A DNA stretch of 64,000 bases from Rutpela maculata (GCA_936432065.2 OW386286.2:265937987-266001986), one strand, 5' to 3'; counted from the first letter of the stretch, positions 1 to 11,766 are shown. A program made the numbers and translations. The notes: generated by a model not told the origin, from the letters alone.

Positions 1-162
1 TTACTGCTCTGTGTAAATATTTAGTTGAATACTTATATATTTTTAAAAAGAATATGACTATTATGATTACATTTTCAATAATTAAATAGATAAAATAGAA
101 GTTATACAGTTTTATACTCTGCTACACTTCATAATCAAAAATCATACCTATCAAATTTCAAG
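1..162. other. AT-rich flank, nothing recognised
   Basis: AT-rich sequence with no open frame, repeat boundary or RNA gene that I can support. Confidence 0.5.
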
Positions 163-476
163 GTGTTAAAAAATTTGAGTACGTATTTTAATAAAGATGG
201 CCCCGAGGGGCAAACTGCGAAGGAAATCTGGTGTACACTCAAATCTGGAGGAAATCTCAGGAAATCTTTTTTTTTTATTTCTCCCCCCACTCTTCAAAAA
301 TGTTTTTTTCAGAAAAATTTGTTTCGGATTTCTCCCCCCGCTAATAAAAAAATTTTTTTTATCAAAGAGGAAATCTCAGGGAAATCCGAAGAAATCTGGT
401 GTACAAAATTTTGGGTTTCGGATGCCCCCCCCCCCCCCTCCCCTCAGAAATAAGGCGTAGGGCCGCCCTTGAATAT
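163..476. repeat. Degenerate MITE-like repeat with poly-C/poly-T blocks
   Basis: The block alternates phrases resembling GGAAATCTC with T and C homopolymers and ends near GTAGGGCCGCCCTT. Related phrases (TCTCCCCCCGC next to A/T runs) recur at about 39460, 45366 and 45665, so this is a dispersed family. The right end resembles the GC-rich termini of the hAT MITEs elsewhere in the window, but I could not pair two ends or find a target duplication. The two overlapping open frames here arise from homopolymers and are not genes. Confidence 0.4.
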
Positions 477-819
477 AAATTGTTGACAGAAGTGTAATAA
501 TGAGTGACATTTTTATCAAAGGAAATAACGTATAACGGTATATTTATTGAAGCGGCATTGCTGACTACGTTCCATCACAGACCTATATTTAAGATTATAC
601 GAGTTTTGTCGCTTATAAGAAATAAATAGGTTCTAGAGTCTACCTAATGCGAAGAATGTATGAAGGTATCGTTCTGATATCTTGAAATATCTTGGATTGC
701 TGGGCTATAAAATTTAATAGCTGGTAGCTAGATTGTCGGCGAGTATGCAGTGGCGTCCATCTGGATAGTTTTGTATATTATGTATATATACAAAAAGCAA
801 AAACGGGAGGTGCTCACAT
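477..819. other. Anonymous AT-rich spacer
   Basis: No coding or repeat structure recognised; only short alternating AT stretches. Confidence 0.4.
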
Positions 820-834
820 TATTATTTTATTATT

Positions 835-1340
835 AGAGACAGAAGTAGGTCCGAAGATCCGCGGTAGACAGGACGATCACCCAACCACCCACCCAAGACC
901 CTGCGGGTACCGGACAAACAACCGTCCAGTATCTGTAGTCCCCCTAGCTCCGGGCAGACCGAAAATGCTACCAAAGCAGTAAGGTCTGCCCTTCCTCGAG
1001 CTACACAGCTCATCCTTACCCTACCGATGATCCGGATGACAGGATGTCAACTGGCATTCTGTGTACCGGCAGCCACTCCAGCCAAAAACCCAAAACACCC
1101 AACTGACCGATAACTACCCCCCGGGGGGGACAAGCTGGCGAAGAAAAGAAGATCAAGACAGAAAAACGCCAAAAGGCCTTAGCCAGCAAGGTCCAACGAG
1201 CCAGGACCCCCGCTCACATTTGTGAGTGGGGCCGACGCAAGTAAGTTCGCCCGCCCTGCACGAGGCTGGTCCCCGGTCTACAGCGATGTCCTGCAATAGT
1301 CCTGCCCGACCCCAGTCATCCGAGACCGACATCTTTAGCC
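835..1340 (+). repeat. Dispersed repeat, copy 1 (inverted copy at 55.3-55.8 kb)
   Basis: About 500 bp of GC-richer sequence matches the reverse complement of 55310-55830 nearly end to end, including GTACCGGACAAA, GGATGTCAA, a stretch ending CCGGGGGGGA, and GTGAGTGGGG. In copy 2 the equivalent strand reads as an open peptide containing LSQQGTTSQDPG; here the same phrase (LSQQGPTSQDP) is visible but frameshifted. This suggests the family once coded for protein, perhaps a retroelement ORF1 or leader. No domain is recognised. Confidence 0.6.
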
Positions 1341-1629
1341 AAGAATATTGGCGGAAGATCCGCAGTACGACATTTAGAATTCCCTAGAAAAGACCAGTGC
1401 TCTCCACGAAGGGGAGTAATCAATTCCGTGGTAGGTCCAGTAGTTTCTCCGGCTGTAGAAACTGCCTTCCGAGGTATATACCTATACCTTGACGTGCTTA
1501 TTGGTGCACAATTGCACAGAATATGAGTGATTATTTTATTTCATCCTCCACTTCACACATTCGCGAATATGTTACCCCATTCTTCAATGACTAAAAGTAC
1601 TAGATGAAGTGAACTATTTGTACTGTATT
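1341..1629. other. Spacer between repeat copy and LINE remnant
   Basis: No feature recognised; it may be part of the same decayed retroelement as its neighbours. Confidence 0.3.
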
Positions 1630-2080
1630 TTCCAGAAAAAACTGATTGGCACAAAAAAACCATCATATTTATATAATGAGTTAGTACAAAGATCGGATGT
1701 ACATAATGTTTAAAGTACGTAAAGAAAATTGTAGAGTGCCAGAACTCAATACGTCAAAATTTGAGGGATGCTTCTTTTAGATGGCACCAACGATTTTAAA
1801 TAAGATTATAGATATTATTTCCTTGTCAAAAGAAATATTTAAAGAAAATGTAAATGTTATTGGAGAGTTAAATTTGTCTAAGTTTAGTTATATTTTAGTT
1901 TACCTCATTAGTGTGTATTTTCTTAGTGTGTATTATACAAATGTGTATTTTCAGTGAGTAATATATGTTTTGTATATTTTTAGGTAGAGTGAAAGAACGG
2001 CAATACCGAACTCTTACCTCTTGTGTAAATATTTTGTAATTTTTACTCAATAAATATTATTCTATTCTGGTCTATTCTAA
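1630..2080 (+). pseudogene. LINE ORF2 C-terminal remnant with 3' tail
   Basis: Plus-strand codons in two frames give pieces typical of the end of CR1/Jockey-type ORF2: YLYNELVQRSDVHNV near 1665-1710, then VPELNTSKFEG and APTILNKIIDI from about 1740 to 1830. There is a frameshift near 1708 and an in-frame stop before the APTILNK part. The piece is followed by an AT-rich 3' region, an AATAAA-like signal near 2050, and a short repeating TCTATTC tail at 2061-2080 of the kind LINEs leave at their 3' ends. A 5'-truncated, dead copy. Clade is inferred from motif style only. Confidence 0.55.
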
Positions 2081-2084
2081 GTAG

Positions 2085-3110
2085 GATCATCTTTCAACCT
2101 CATTGTATGCAGGTGCTTGTTCAGAGGCCAGTGTCCTGTTAGCAAGCCCACCTACCATCTGTCTTAATCGTTCTCTAGTGAGCCCAAATAGCCACTTTAC
2201 GGTAGTCAGTTGAAAGCCTCTCTATATGGAGCCTTTTGACCGTCTCATTTCGGAGGCCTAAGCTCAAAAGTTATTAAACTGAGTCATAACCCACTCTTGG
2301 AGCTCTGATAGAATCAGGCTTCTTAGCAGATCGAAGGCTGGCTCCAGGCCAGGGGAATGAGTTTTTGTTCCTTCTCTCACCAAACGGTGTGCTTCTTTGT
2401 TGCCCTCCACACCTTTGCATTCGGGCATGCACATGAGTTTTTCTGAGTTTATCTATTGGTACAGCCGTTGGAGTGGTCCTGATTGCAGGGGCGGCTCAAG
2501 GTAAATTTTCCACCCGAGCGGGAGCACTTTCTGGCGCCCTTTCCTGAGGTAATCACGGAAATTTCACAGACGTACTTCATACTAAAGTACAAGGATATCC
2601 CTTCGGACTCCGCGATAACTATTTTTTATCGCCTCATGGGGGGGAGGGGGTGAAAATTGAGAGGTGCTATTAGAAATCCAAAAAAAAAAAATTTTGCACC
2701 CCCTCATAAGGGGGTGTTCAAATAGAATTCCTAAAAAAAATTTTATCGCCTCATGAGGGGGGGGGGGGGCAAATAGAAATCCGAAAAAATGTTTTTATCA
2801 GCTTATTGAGGGGGAGTGCTAGTGAAAATCGGAAAAAAAATTTTGTCGCCTTGAAAAAATAACGAATACTTTTTTGCCCTTTGGCGTCCTCCTTTACCCC
2901 CAATTTGGAGCCCCGGGCGACCGCCCGGGTTGCCCGGCCCTTAAGCCACCCCTGCCTGATTGCTCCTGTTATTTCTAGGCAAGCTAACCTTTGAACTTGA
3001 CATAGGCGAGCCCCAATTGTGGAGCGCTTCTGGAAACGCCACAACACGAGTTGCGCATATTTATGAGGGGTTTCACCATGACGGTGCACGTCCAGTGAGT
3101 AGTCTTTGGA
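2085..3110 (-). pseudogene. LINE remnant (RT C-terminus plus RNase H), split by a hAT MITE
   Basis: Read on the minus strand from 3110, the translation contains VQRLACLEITGAIR, the conserved segment after the RT in RNase H-bearing LINEs (Loa/R1/I/Jockey-like). It continues past the insertion at 2486-2954 into TTPTA, then, in another frame, VEGNKEAHRLVREG (an RNase H motif), and finally VGLLTGHWPLNKHLHTM near 2110-2150. Frame changes and an apparent internal deletion between TTPTA and the RNase H part show it is dead. Removing the MITE and one 8-bp duplication rejoins GAIR to TTPTA. Confidence 0.7.
2486..2954. mobile_element. hAT-type MITE, copy 1 (469 bp)
   Basis: Terminal inverted repeats begin CAGGGGCGGCTCAAGG on the left and, reverse-complemented, CAGGGGTGGCTTAAGG on the right. 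The element is flanked by a perfect 8-bp duplication CCTGATTG at 2478-2485 and 2955-2962. CAGGG-type ends with an 8-bp duplication are the hallmark of hAT transposition. The interior has no transposase: it is a variable array of G runs, A runs and phrases like AGAAATCCGAAAAA. Other copies lie at 36446-36714 and 51046-51292. Confidence 0.88.
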
Positions 3111-3904
3111 CTACTATTTTTTTTTTAAACAGTGGAATACAAAATCTGACATCAAAACTGTAGAATGCACATGTTTACAAAAATTGTCATAAATTTCAAT
3201 TATATCAGTTTTTCGTACTGACAGAATTGTTAATTAGGGAGTAACTATTTAAAAAAATAAATAAACTTGCATATTTAAGTTAAAAATAACTATTCTTCAA
3301 ATGAACAACACAAATAAACTTCCATATTAAAATAACATCATTAAAAACAAAACAATATATCAATAGTTTGCTGAAATCCGAAAGAAGAAACGGGGTTACC
3401 AGTCATAAACTTTTAATAGCGCCCATTACAATTTTTTTAAATAAGAGCTGTGAGGTATCCAAGGAAAATACTGGGTAAAATAATCACTTTGTTATAAAAT
3501 AATTGTTCTTTAATTAGATCATTCCAACATAACATTCAATACGAGACTGAGCACAAATAAAAATCCTATTATAAAAAGTTCTAATTAAAACGTATACACT
3601 TACTTTAGTTATCGATTAAATTAACTATAAAAAATACAAGTCCGTTGAAACGGAAAATCATAAATATTCTATGATTATTAATTAACAATAATTAATAATT
3701 AAATATATAACAAGAACGAAGGTTCAAATTAAAATTTTTATTAAATAAATAAATAGGTAAACTTATAAACACAATATAGTAAACTTTAAATTAGTAAGGA
3801 AACTACTAGCATTTTCCTAAAGTAAGATAAATAAAAACATATCTTACTATGTTGCAAATAGAAAGTGTCAAACTGACTTACCATAATTTTTTTCAAAATA
3901 AACA
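3111..3904. other. AT-rich intergenic DNA
   Basis: Very AT-rich, with short direct and inverted AT motifs and no supportable gene or element boundary. Confidence 0.4.
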
Positions 3905-4101
3905 ATTCATCCTATCACAATCACTAACACTATAACTGTCTGTGTGAATCTGAATATCCATATTCCACATCCTGTCCTTAATCTTTTAACATACTCCATG
4001 TATTTTCGCCAATAATCAACTGTAACTCTTCTTAATACATTGGATAAAAGAACTTTTGTCTTCTTAAGATTTTGTTTCTGTAGGACACCACGATTTTCCA
4101 A
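3905..4101 (-). pseudogene. Possible transposase C-terminal remnant
   Basis: The minus strand encodes RRVTVDYWRKYMEYVKRL; after a possible frameshift it continues as WNMDIQIHTDS. The pattern of a V/T-x-x-x-W then a basic helix, then an acidic tail with W-x-x-D resembles the C-terminal end of DDE transposase-like proteins seen in many insect genomes. The assignment is from memory of the pattern and is weak. It could equally be a chance open frame. Confidence 0.25.
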
Positions 4102-5530
4102 ACTTCAGGAAAATAAATAAATAACATCCAAAACAAATGATGGAATTTGCGAAACCCCTAAATCCGCACGTTCATGGATTCACTGTCAGGACTTTACTTA
4201 CCTAGTATAAGTTATGCCATCTTAATTGGGACCATCCCTTTATGACTTATTATTGAGAAAAAAAATTGGCACTCACAGAGACTATTCTTTGGTACAAAAA
4301 CTACAAGTCTGAGAAGGTGGCAACATTTTTCCAATTTTTGGCCAAAAATCGCCAGTGCTGCCAATTGCCCGGAGAAGAAATGTTGGTATATTCTGTTCCA
4401 CACTTGAATATTTTCTGGGGCGGCTAGCGGCAAAACGGGCAGAGGGGAGTGACTCACATAAGATAAAATACTCAGAAAAATATTTGCTAAAACACAACAG
4501 CAATGACAACATGTTATATCCCAGGCCCCATACATGTAGCTATCTCCTAGACTATTATTAAGACATGCGGTGAGCGAAATTTTATAATCTTATAATCTTT
4601 GCTAGAGTAGAAAAATGCGGAGTACGCCCCTGATTTGCTGTTGAGTCGAGCTCACTCCCTCGCCCAATTATAACACCTCTATCTAGATCTCTATTCTATT
4701 CTTCGCACTTCAATATAAATTAAAAATAAATATGCTTAAAATAAAGTTCTAGTTTACTCTGGGGAAAATCATTTGGAAACGATTATGTTATTATTTCACA
4801 GTTGATTAGTGGGGAAAACGGTCATTTAGTGAGCAATTAATTATGTGATTACATATCAGAGGCGTAGAGATCGTTTGTTTTTCATTTTCATTGATTCGCG
4901 GTATTAATAGAGGAGGCAGCTTCGTTATTTGTTTCCATAGATTGAAAATTAAAGTCGTAACCTTAAGAGGATCATTATTTCTAAAAAAAGTTACATTTGT
5001 AAAAACATTTAAATTTCCACAACCAGTTGAGTAATATTAAAAAATATATATATTTTAATTTGACTTCAAATTTTACCGCCCAAAACAATAAGCCATATTG
5101 TTGACGTCTTCAGTCATATTGATGGTAAACACCTAACCTCAAAAATACATATCTTTTAAAAATTTCCGAGTAATATGACACTAGTATGAAAATTTCCGCT
5201 TGGTTCTCGTGCTTCACCTAAAATCTTGTTCAATGTAATGTTCATAAAGTTTTAAATATCTTCTCCCAATAAAATAAGTCGATTTTGTAGGTTGGAAATC
5301 CAACCTATAATTAGCAGCCCATTTTTAGTAATCAACAATATTGAGACATCATTTGCGTCAATTTTTAAATGTCTGCTTGGAGCCAAACTGGTTTCAAATG
5401 AGAAGTACGGATACAATCATTAAAAATGACAATAAACTAAAAAAACCTAAAAGTTGAGGTTATGTTGGTTATATTAATGCAACCGATGATGTCACAGCAC
5501 GTTTTGTATAATACCCGTTCAGTTATTCAG
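4102..5530. other. AT-rich intergenic DNA
   Basis: No gene, RNA or paired repeat ends recognised. Open frames near 4212-4561 overlap on both strands without domain content and were not accepted. Confidence 0.4.
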
Positions 5531-5535
5531 TTTTG

Positions 5536-5537
<2 letters not shown>

Positions 5538-5580
<43 letters not shown>
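5538..5580. repeat. (ATT)n microsatellite
   Basis: About fourteen uninterrupted ATT trinucleotides; likely length-polymorphic. Confidence 0.95.
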
Positions 5581-5639
5581 TGTTGAAATTTTATATTAAT
5601 AGATGATAGAATGGTGTTTAAATATTGGTAAGTGATTTA

Positions 5640-6988
5640 CCCAAGTAACAATTCGAGTTTTATCACAATCTACAAAAGGTTATTAAGTCTGTATAATAAA
5701 ACTTATCGTAAAACTGTTTATACCAGATAACCTCTTAAAAGCTACAATAAACCCGACATAAAACCAAAAAAGACCTTTTATAAAGGTTATAAATATCTTC
5801 CTTAAAACTATCAATAAAACCAACAGTACTTTAGAACCCAAATCTGCAAGATGTTTTCAAATCTACCATAAAACCTTCTATAAAATCTTCTTAAAACCGT
5901 TAGTACTTGCAATCAAATTTTAAGCCTGCTTTGAGAACATCATAAATAATTGTGTCTTTAATAATTCTTTGTCGAAAACTTGTTAACGTTTTGAAATTTG
6001 ATATAAAGTATCAAAAAATTGTTAACGCAGACCACTTTATTGATAAAATATATCAAAAAACTTTTAAAAAAATCACGCGCCTTTCATTTGTCAGCTTATT
6101 AATTATTATTTACAATTAATACAAAAAATAGTAACCCTAGTTTTAGCTTACTCAGTATGATTTTGGGCTTTTTAGGGGTTTATATAACATATTAACACAT
6201 TTTAGATAGTTGCAGGCTAAATGTAAACAGTAAGAATAAGAAAAATATAACTAAACACTGTTGCCCCAACTTTGTTCAAACATGTCTGTCAGAGTTAACA
6301 GAAAAAAACAGGGCTGAAAAACTAAAAGAAACCGTTTATTTTAATAGAATACCCTATTAAGAGTTTGTGGCTTTAGGAAGTATTTGTATAAACCAAAAGG
6401 TTTTGTTAAATTCCAATTAATAAATAAAAAAACATTATTTATTTCGTGTGTTTTTGAGTGTTCTATCACAAAATGGCGTTTACTACGCGTTAAAGTTTAA
6501 AGTCAAAGTTTAAAGACGTAAGTGGGGGAACCAAAGGATTTATAAGTGCTTTATAAAAACCAAAGAGTTTTAACGTAGCTTAATAAAGCTACCAAAAAAT
6601 TATTAGGTTTTAAGGAACCTGTATGCAATTATCGTTAAAAGCAAATAGTATTTATATATTAAGGGTAAGACTACTTAAGAGTTTTTTTATTGCTTGATCA
6701 TAAGGAGTACTTAAAAACAATATTTTAAAACTCCCATAAAACCTACAGATTTATAGATGTCTACCACAAAACTTAAAATATTTAAAATCCACTATAAAAC
6801 TTAATGAGTTTATTGTGGTTTTGAATAATGCAGCAATTAAGTGGCTATAAAACCAATAGGTCTTAAAAAGCAAAGAGGTTTAACAAATTGCTTTAAAGAT
6901 AACTTGAAGGCCTTTTCGGTTTATTTACCTTCTTAAATCTGTGATAAAACCCCATAAATACTTGTTGGCATTTAAATTGTTACTTGGA
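5640..6988. mobile_element. 1.35-kb non-coding TIR element rich in TAAAAC motifs
   Basis: The ends form an inverted pair, CCCAAGTAACAATT on the left and TCCAAGTAACAATT (reverse complement) on the right, each bordered by TA (5638-5639 and 6989-6990), as expected of a Tc1/mariner-like target. The interior has no open frame of note. It is filled with recurring variants of ATAAAAC and TTAAAACC in both orientations, giving it a degenerate repetitive texture. Confidence 0.6.
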
Positions 6989-7066
6989 TAATGTATGGAG
7001 TACTCCATTTTAATATAAAAAATCAAATTTGCATACAGTGAAAACACGTAATTATGCTTCAACTTT

Positions 7067-7252
7067 GGAACAGTAACTAAAGATAGTAACTATTTAAAGA
7101 TTGTGAGACCAGTTAGATGGTCTGATCCAAGCACTAAAGAAAGCTGTTACTTTTGTATGACCGATACTGGTAAGGAAATGTTAAAATTGGGAAAAAAAAA
7201 CAAAAAAAACATATATCTAAATATAATTTATATTAGTTTTAAGTTTTTCTGA
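7067..7252 (+). pseudogene. Cys-motif exon remnant (W-x-D-P ... CYFC)
   Basis: A 61-codon open stretch holds VRPVRWSDPSTKESCYFC (W at about 7118, cysteines at about 7144 and 7153) then degrades into K/N-rich sequence and a stop. A 'W-x-E/D-P-x(3-5)-CYFC' segment is a recurring module in uncharacterised, multi-copy insect proteins that I associate with repetitive gene families. No start codon or splice sites are convincing, so it is called a remnant. Confidence 0.35.
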
Positions 7253-8660
7253 CATCTACTGGTCGTTTTTTGCGATAAAAATGTTGTTCCAAAGATAATA
7301 TCTAAGATAAAAAAAACCCAACGATAAAATGAAATTCTGATGGCAGCATCAAACTTAAGAGGTGAAAATACATGAAGATTGGTAGGTCTAGTTTCTGGGT
7401 CTGAACTTTTTTTTTGTGTGTGGCTTTGTAATCATCTAGGAAAATGCTATACGCAAGGTAACTGAGAGTTTGTTTTTATTTTATGTTTACAAACCATTCT
7501 TTGTAGTGTGTGCATAACACTCAATTTATTTTGAAGCTGTTGTTCAAGTCCTACATTCGCGTTGCCATCTGAAGTTACACTGCCATTTACAGAAATGTTG
7601 TTCGTCGCATTCGTATTTAAAGATGTGACTTTTTGAACTTTACGTAAAACTGTTAAACGGAAAAGGTTGCGTTTACAGTATTTTTGTTTATATTTATTCT
7701 ATTTTTGAAATTCTGTGTGTTCAATTTGAACGTATATTTACGATTTAATTGACATGGAAATCAATGAAATTTTGACAATTAATCACGTAAAATCGGCAAA
7801 GTAAAGTTTAATAATTAAGTGTCAAAGTTTCAGCAATTTTACTTATATTTTCTTATTACTATAAAGTAAATATGAACATCAGTAATTTAGATGCTAAGAA
7901 CGATGACAGTGTTAAGTCCGATGTAGAAGAGTCTGCGAGACTGACAATTGACATAATAATATCTGCGAAGTCCAGATGTCAATGTAAAACATATAAACGC
8001 GCATATCTGATTTGAAAAATGGTGCCATGCGATGAGAGTGAAGCATTCCACAGAAAATGTTTTATTGACAATTTTCTATTTAGACTTTCACCTCGGCTTT
8101 CATGAAGACTTTTCTCACTTTTTAACACTGTACTTAATTGATATACACACGCTCTATGTTACATAAATAACATTAACTTAATTGATACACGTGTGGCTTG
8201 CATGACACAAGAAAACAAAGTTAATATGGCAGGCCACAGTGAGATAAATGTGCGAGAATTACTCAAGAGACGGAAAATACATGTGTTTATGTAATTTTGA
8301 GGAGGAGATTGTGAAATATAATTAAAATCTTCTCAAACTTCCTTAAATTTGTAGATTTTATTTTGCATCCTCAACTCATTTTAGTATTTCATCTGTAAAG
8401 TTGATCTACTGCTCTTTGGCCCTCTCCTCGCTTGGCTTGAATACTGTTCCATAGTTTTGAATCCATACTATATTTTCCATATCGGTATACTGTTGAAAAA
8501 GTACAGAATAAATTGGTTGTAAATTCGGCCTTACTAGAGATGAATATGAATATAGAGATAGATTAGCCAATTTAAATAACACAACTTAGAAACAAAGAAG
8601 GTGCAATGCAAACTCTTAATCGGAAGTATCGATTCATTTAGTAAGTGAAATTAATTTTAA
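7253..8660. other. AT-rich intergenic DNA
   Basis: Only a 47-codon frame at 7872-8015 starts with ATG in a plausible context; its composition (acidic then basic) is not diagnostic. No repeat ends were paired. Confidence 0.35.
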
Positions 8661-8662
8661 TA

Positions 8663-10333
8663 AGGTGGAGTGGGGCAAGTGGGGATCTGGGGCAAGTGGG
8701 TATTTTTATTATAATTTGTGAGAAAAATCCTATTTGTAAATTTAACACACAGTAGATTGTTCTTCAGATCTCCATGGAGCTGCAACGTATTGGGTATAGA
8801 TTTTGGAACATTTTTAAGGCATCAATTTGTTCATTTGGAAATTGTCTACATTTGATCGAGATTTTCAAGTTGTCTTCAAAAAATTCAAAATTTTTTATCT
8901 ATGAAAGCAGATATGTCAAACTTTCAAGACTGCTGATGTTGTATGTCACTAATGTTACTTCCTGCAATTTTAAAAAAAATTTATTACCCTGTTTCCCAAG
9001 TTTAACCCCATAGTTCCCACTTGCCCCGCTATTTTTGTTGGCGGAGCAAGTGGGGACTAGTCCTTAAGGGAAAGTGGGGATTAGTCCCCACTTGCCCCTT
9101 TTTCCAATTTTTTATTTTTATTTTGTTATAAAATGGATACGTTAAGGAAACGCAACGGTTCCCTAAACGACAATGCTGAAAATGTGCTAATCGTCAACTG
9201 TTGAGTGTTTTATGCCACAACAAAAATTCACGCTAAGTTTAGTCATCGGTGAGACTTAACTCACTTGCAGTGACATTTATTATAAACTTGCTTTACATCG
9301 TTTAGCAAACTCACAACAATTGACTTGAATCAAAAAGTAATCATAGTCCACAGTACATCGCCTTTTTTTTTCAGTGATTAGTAACAGGCTGCATTTTCGT
9401 AAGTAGCTTCGTTTTGACGAGACGCCCAACTTTTCTCTCTGCGAAAATTCTCGGTAGTGGTAAAAATTATTTTTTCTATTTCACACGAATTAGACAATTC
9501 GACAATCTGTCAAATTATTTTGGCAATATATTTTTCATTCGTTAAAGAGTTTGTTTTTCGATTGCCTTGGTTACGTTTGCGAGAGTTAATTATAATAAGC
9601 CTCGTGCTTGTCCACAACAACATAATTTGACAGGTTGTCGAATTGTCTAATTCGTGTGAAATAGAAAAAATAATTTTTGCTATTAGCTACCACCACCGAG
9701 AATTTTCGCAGAGAGAAAAGTTGGGCGTCTCGTCAAAACGAAGCTACTCACGAAAATTCAGCCTGTTACTAATCATTAAAAAAAAAAAGGACGATGTACT
9801 GTGGACTATCAGGTTGAGTGATTATTCTCAGCGGTTGCATTCCCTAAACATGACCAATGAACTTTTTCTTTGTACAAAACTTTAATTTAAATCATTTCGT
9901 TCTGTTTTTGCAATAAAATAGTTTAATAGCATTTTACTATTTTACTCCAGAAAAATACCTTAACTTAACTTAAGTTCGAAACTCCCATAAGTTTGGGAAT
10001 ATTTTAGATTTGAAAAAAACGTTTTGTAGCTAAAATCGTGCAGATTAATCCACTTGCCCCAATTGAGAATATAACTATACATATGAAAAGTAGAGATGAA
10101 AAACCCACTTGCCCCAGTCACCGGGGTAAGTGGGTACTACAGGTAAACTTACAGAACTGATTTTTTTTTTTTAGAACACCGTTGAATTAATAAAAATAAT
10201 ATATGGGTATTTTGTGAGTATAACATACTATTTCTTGTTCAAAGCACATCAATGTATCTCAATTTTCCATAAAGTTACGTGACTTCAAAGTCAACCTTTT
10301 AAATTTTTAATCCCCATTTACCCCACTCCGCCT
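8663..10333. mobile_element. 1.67-kb TA-flanked TIR element with a nested foldback
   Basis: The left end AGGTGGAGTGGGGCAAGTGG pairs with the reverse complement of the right end AGGCGGAGTGGGGTAAATGG, and each is bordered by TA (8661-8662, 10334-10335). Phrases of the type GGGGCAAGTGGG recur at about 8688, 9020, 9050, 9085, 10055 and 10105 in both orientations, as sub-terminal repeats. No transposase is encoded, so it is non-autonomous. The middle is a separate long palindrome, listed next. Confidence 0.75.
9342..9811. repeat. Long inverted repeat inside the 8.7-10.3 kb element
   Basis: The arms at 9342-9518 and 9622-9811 are near-identical reverse complements (outer parts AGTCCACAGTACATCG and CGATGTACTGTGGACT; inner parts ATTCGTGTGAAATAG and its complement) around a loop of about 100 bp. 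Transcription through it would give a hairpin with about 175 bp of duplex. The open frame at 9643-9885 lies in the right arm and is not a gene. Confidence 0.85.
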
Positions 10334-10335
10334 TA

Positions 10336-11373
10336 CTACATTTAAGGAAATAAGTTTTTATTTCATATTCCTTTTGGCGACAATTTCCTCTGATAGATTT
10401 CCAGGTTCTCCAGATCGCTTAGATATTTATGTTGCTTTTTCATGGATGTATTATATTAAATGTTCTATAGTAGTACTCTATTGGAACTTTCCGTTTCTCC
10501 CGTTGAATTAAATAAGTAAATAAATTTTGAAAAGCAGTGTAGCTCTCTTCGGAGCTTTATATTATATATTATAAGAAAATCAGTTCGTTTGCCCCTATCA
10601 TGTTCGACCAGTGCTTCTTGATCCTTTTGTGAAAAAACTAGAACCATTTGTCATAAGGCCCCTAAGTGGTTATGGTGGTCAATTACTTTAGCTCAGCAGA
10701 GCTTATAGAGCTAATTACATTTCCATAGCAATGAGGCAATAAATTTTAATAAAAGGGGCAAGTTTTCAGTGTTTTTAGGCGTTACGTGCCAGTGAGGTGG
10801 CATGTCGGTGACTATTAGCTGCTGCTGACCCATGATATGCAAATATGTATCGCGGATTCGATCGATTTTTCACCCTGCTGACTTCTCTGACCACTAGAAA
10901 ACTCATAGCAACAGCGGAATACCTTCGCTTTTATGCAAGCTTAAAAATCTATAATTCCATTAGGAGCGAAATGTAATGTGTTTGTATACACGCGAAATTT
11001 TACGCAAACATTTATAAACGTTATTATCAATTATTTAAAAAAACAAATGATTTGAAATCAATATTTCGGTGAACATTCTTTTCTCATTTATAGTCATTTT
11101 TTTATTCTCTATTTAGTACCCCCCTTCATTTTTTTTGTATAATACACAATATGTTGCATCTGATGTGGAAAGGTGAATTGAAAACATATCTTTTAACAAG
11201 GAATTCTCTTAATTAAAGGTGGAACATCGTTTGCTTGAACCCAGACAGAAGGTTAAGAAAAATGCTACTTGGCCTACATCCCGTTTATTAACCATAAACT
11301 GCTACATGACTTGCTATAGCCATAATATTAGAAAGATATTAAAACTAAGATATAAGACTCTGTTGTAGATATA
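10336..11373. other. Anonymous intergenic DNA
   Basis: No coding region, RNA gene or bounded repeat recognised. Confidence 0.4.
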
Positions 11374-11377
11374 ATAG

Positions 11378-11753
11378 TGTGACGTGTTTCCACCCTTAGG
11401 AAACCACCCTTGCAAATTCCGTGGGTTCCAAAAATTATAACAAGAGATAACCACTAACACACTTTATTAAATAATTTACTGGATATTTCACAATACAATA
11501 CAAATTAACTTAAATGTACTTTACTGACTAAAAATAACAATGTTTATCACTTTGTTTTCACTTTGGAGTCTTAACCTCACTTGTCAATCAAAACTTCCTG
11601 AATTATTCTAGAAACGGCGCGGCGTTATCTAGAAGTCTCTTTTCTCTAATGTTCCAGAACGTTTCTACTGTCTCACAGATGGCATAACGTATAACATGTA
11701 GTTTGTACATGTATTTAATGCTGCCTATCCCCAAGGGGTGGATATTTGTAACA
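11378..11753 (-). repeat. 3' LTR (376 bp)
   Basis: Shares start TGTGACGTGTTTCCACC and end GGGGTGGATATTTGTAACA with the other LTR. It keeps about 70 bp (around 11605-11675, including GGCGCGGCG) that the other LTR lacks. The two LTRs also differ by scattered substitutions, so the insertion is not recent. Confidence 0.92.
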
Positions 11754-11766
11754 CTGCCCCCTCCTT
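11754..11766 (-). other. Polypurine tract
   Basis: On the minus strand AAGGAGGGGGCAG lies directly against the 3' LTR, where plus-strand DNA synthesis of an LTR element is primed. It immediately follows the integrase stop codon. Confidence 0.8.

Noticed and set aside
163..460. Two overlapping plus-strand open frames of 87-96 codons
   Set aside because: They are made by homopolymer T and C runs of a repeat, give F/P/K-rich nonsense, and exist in two frames at once.
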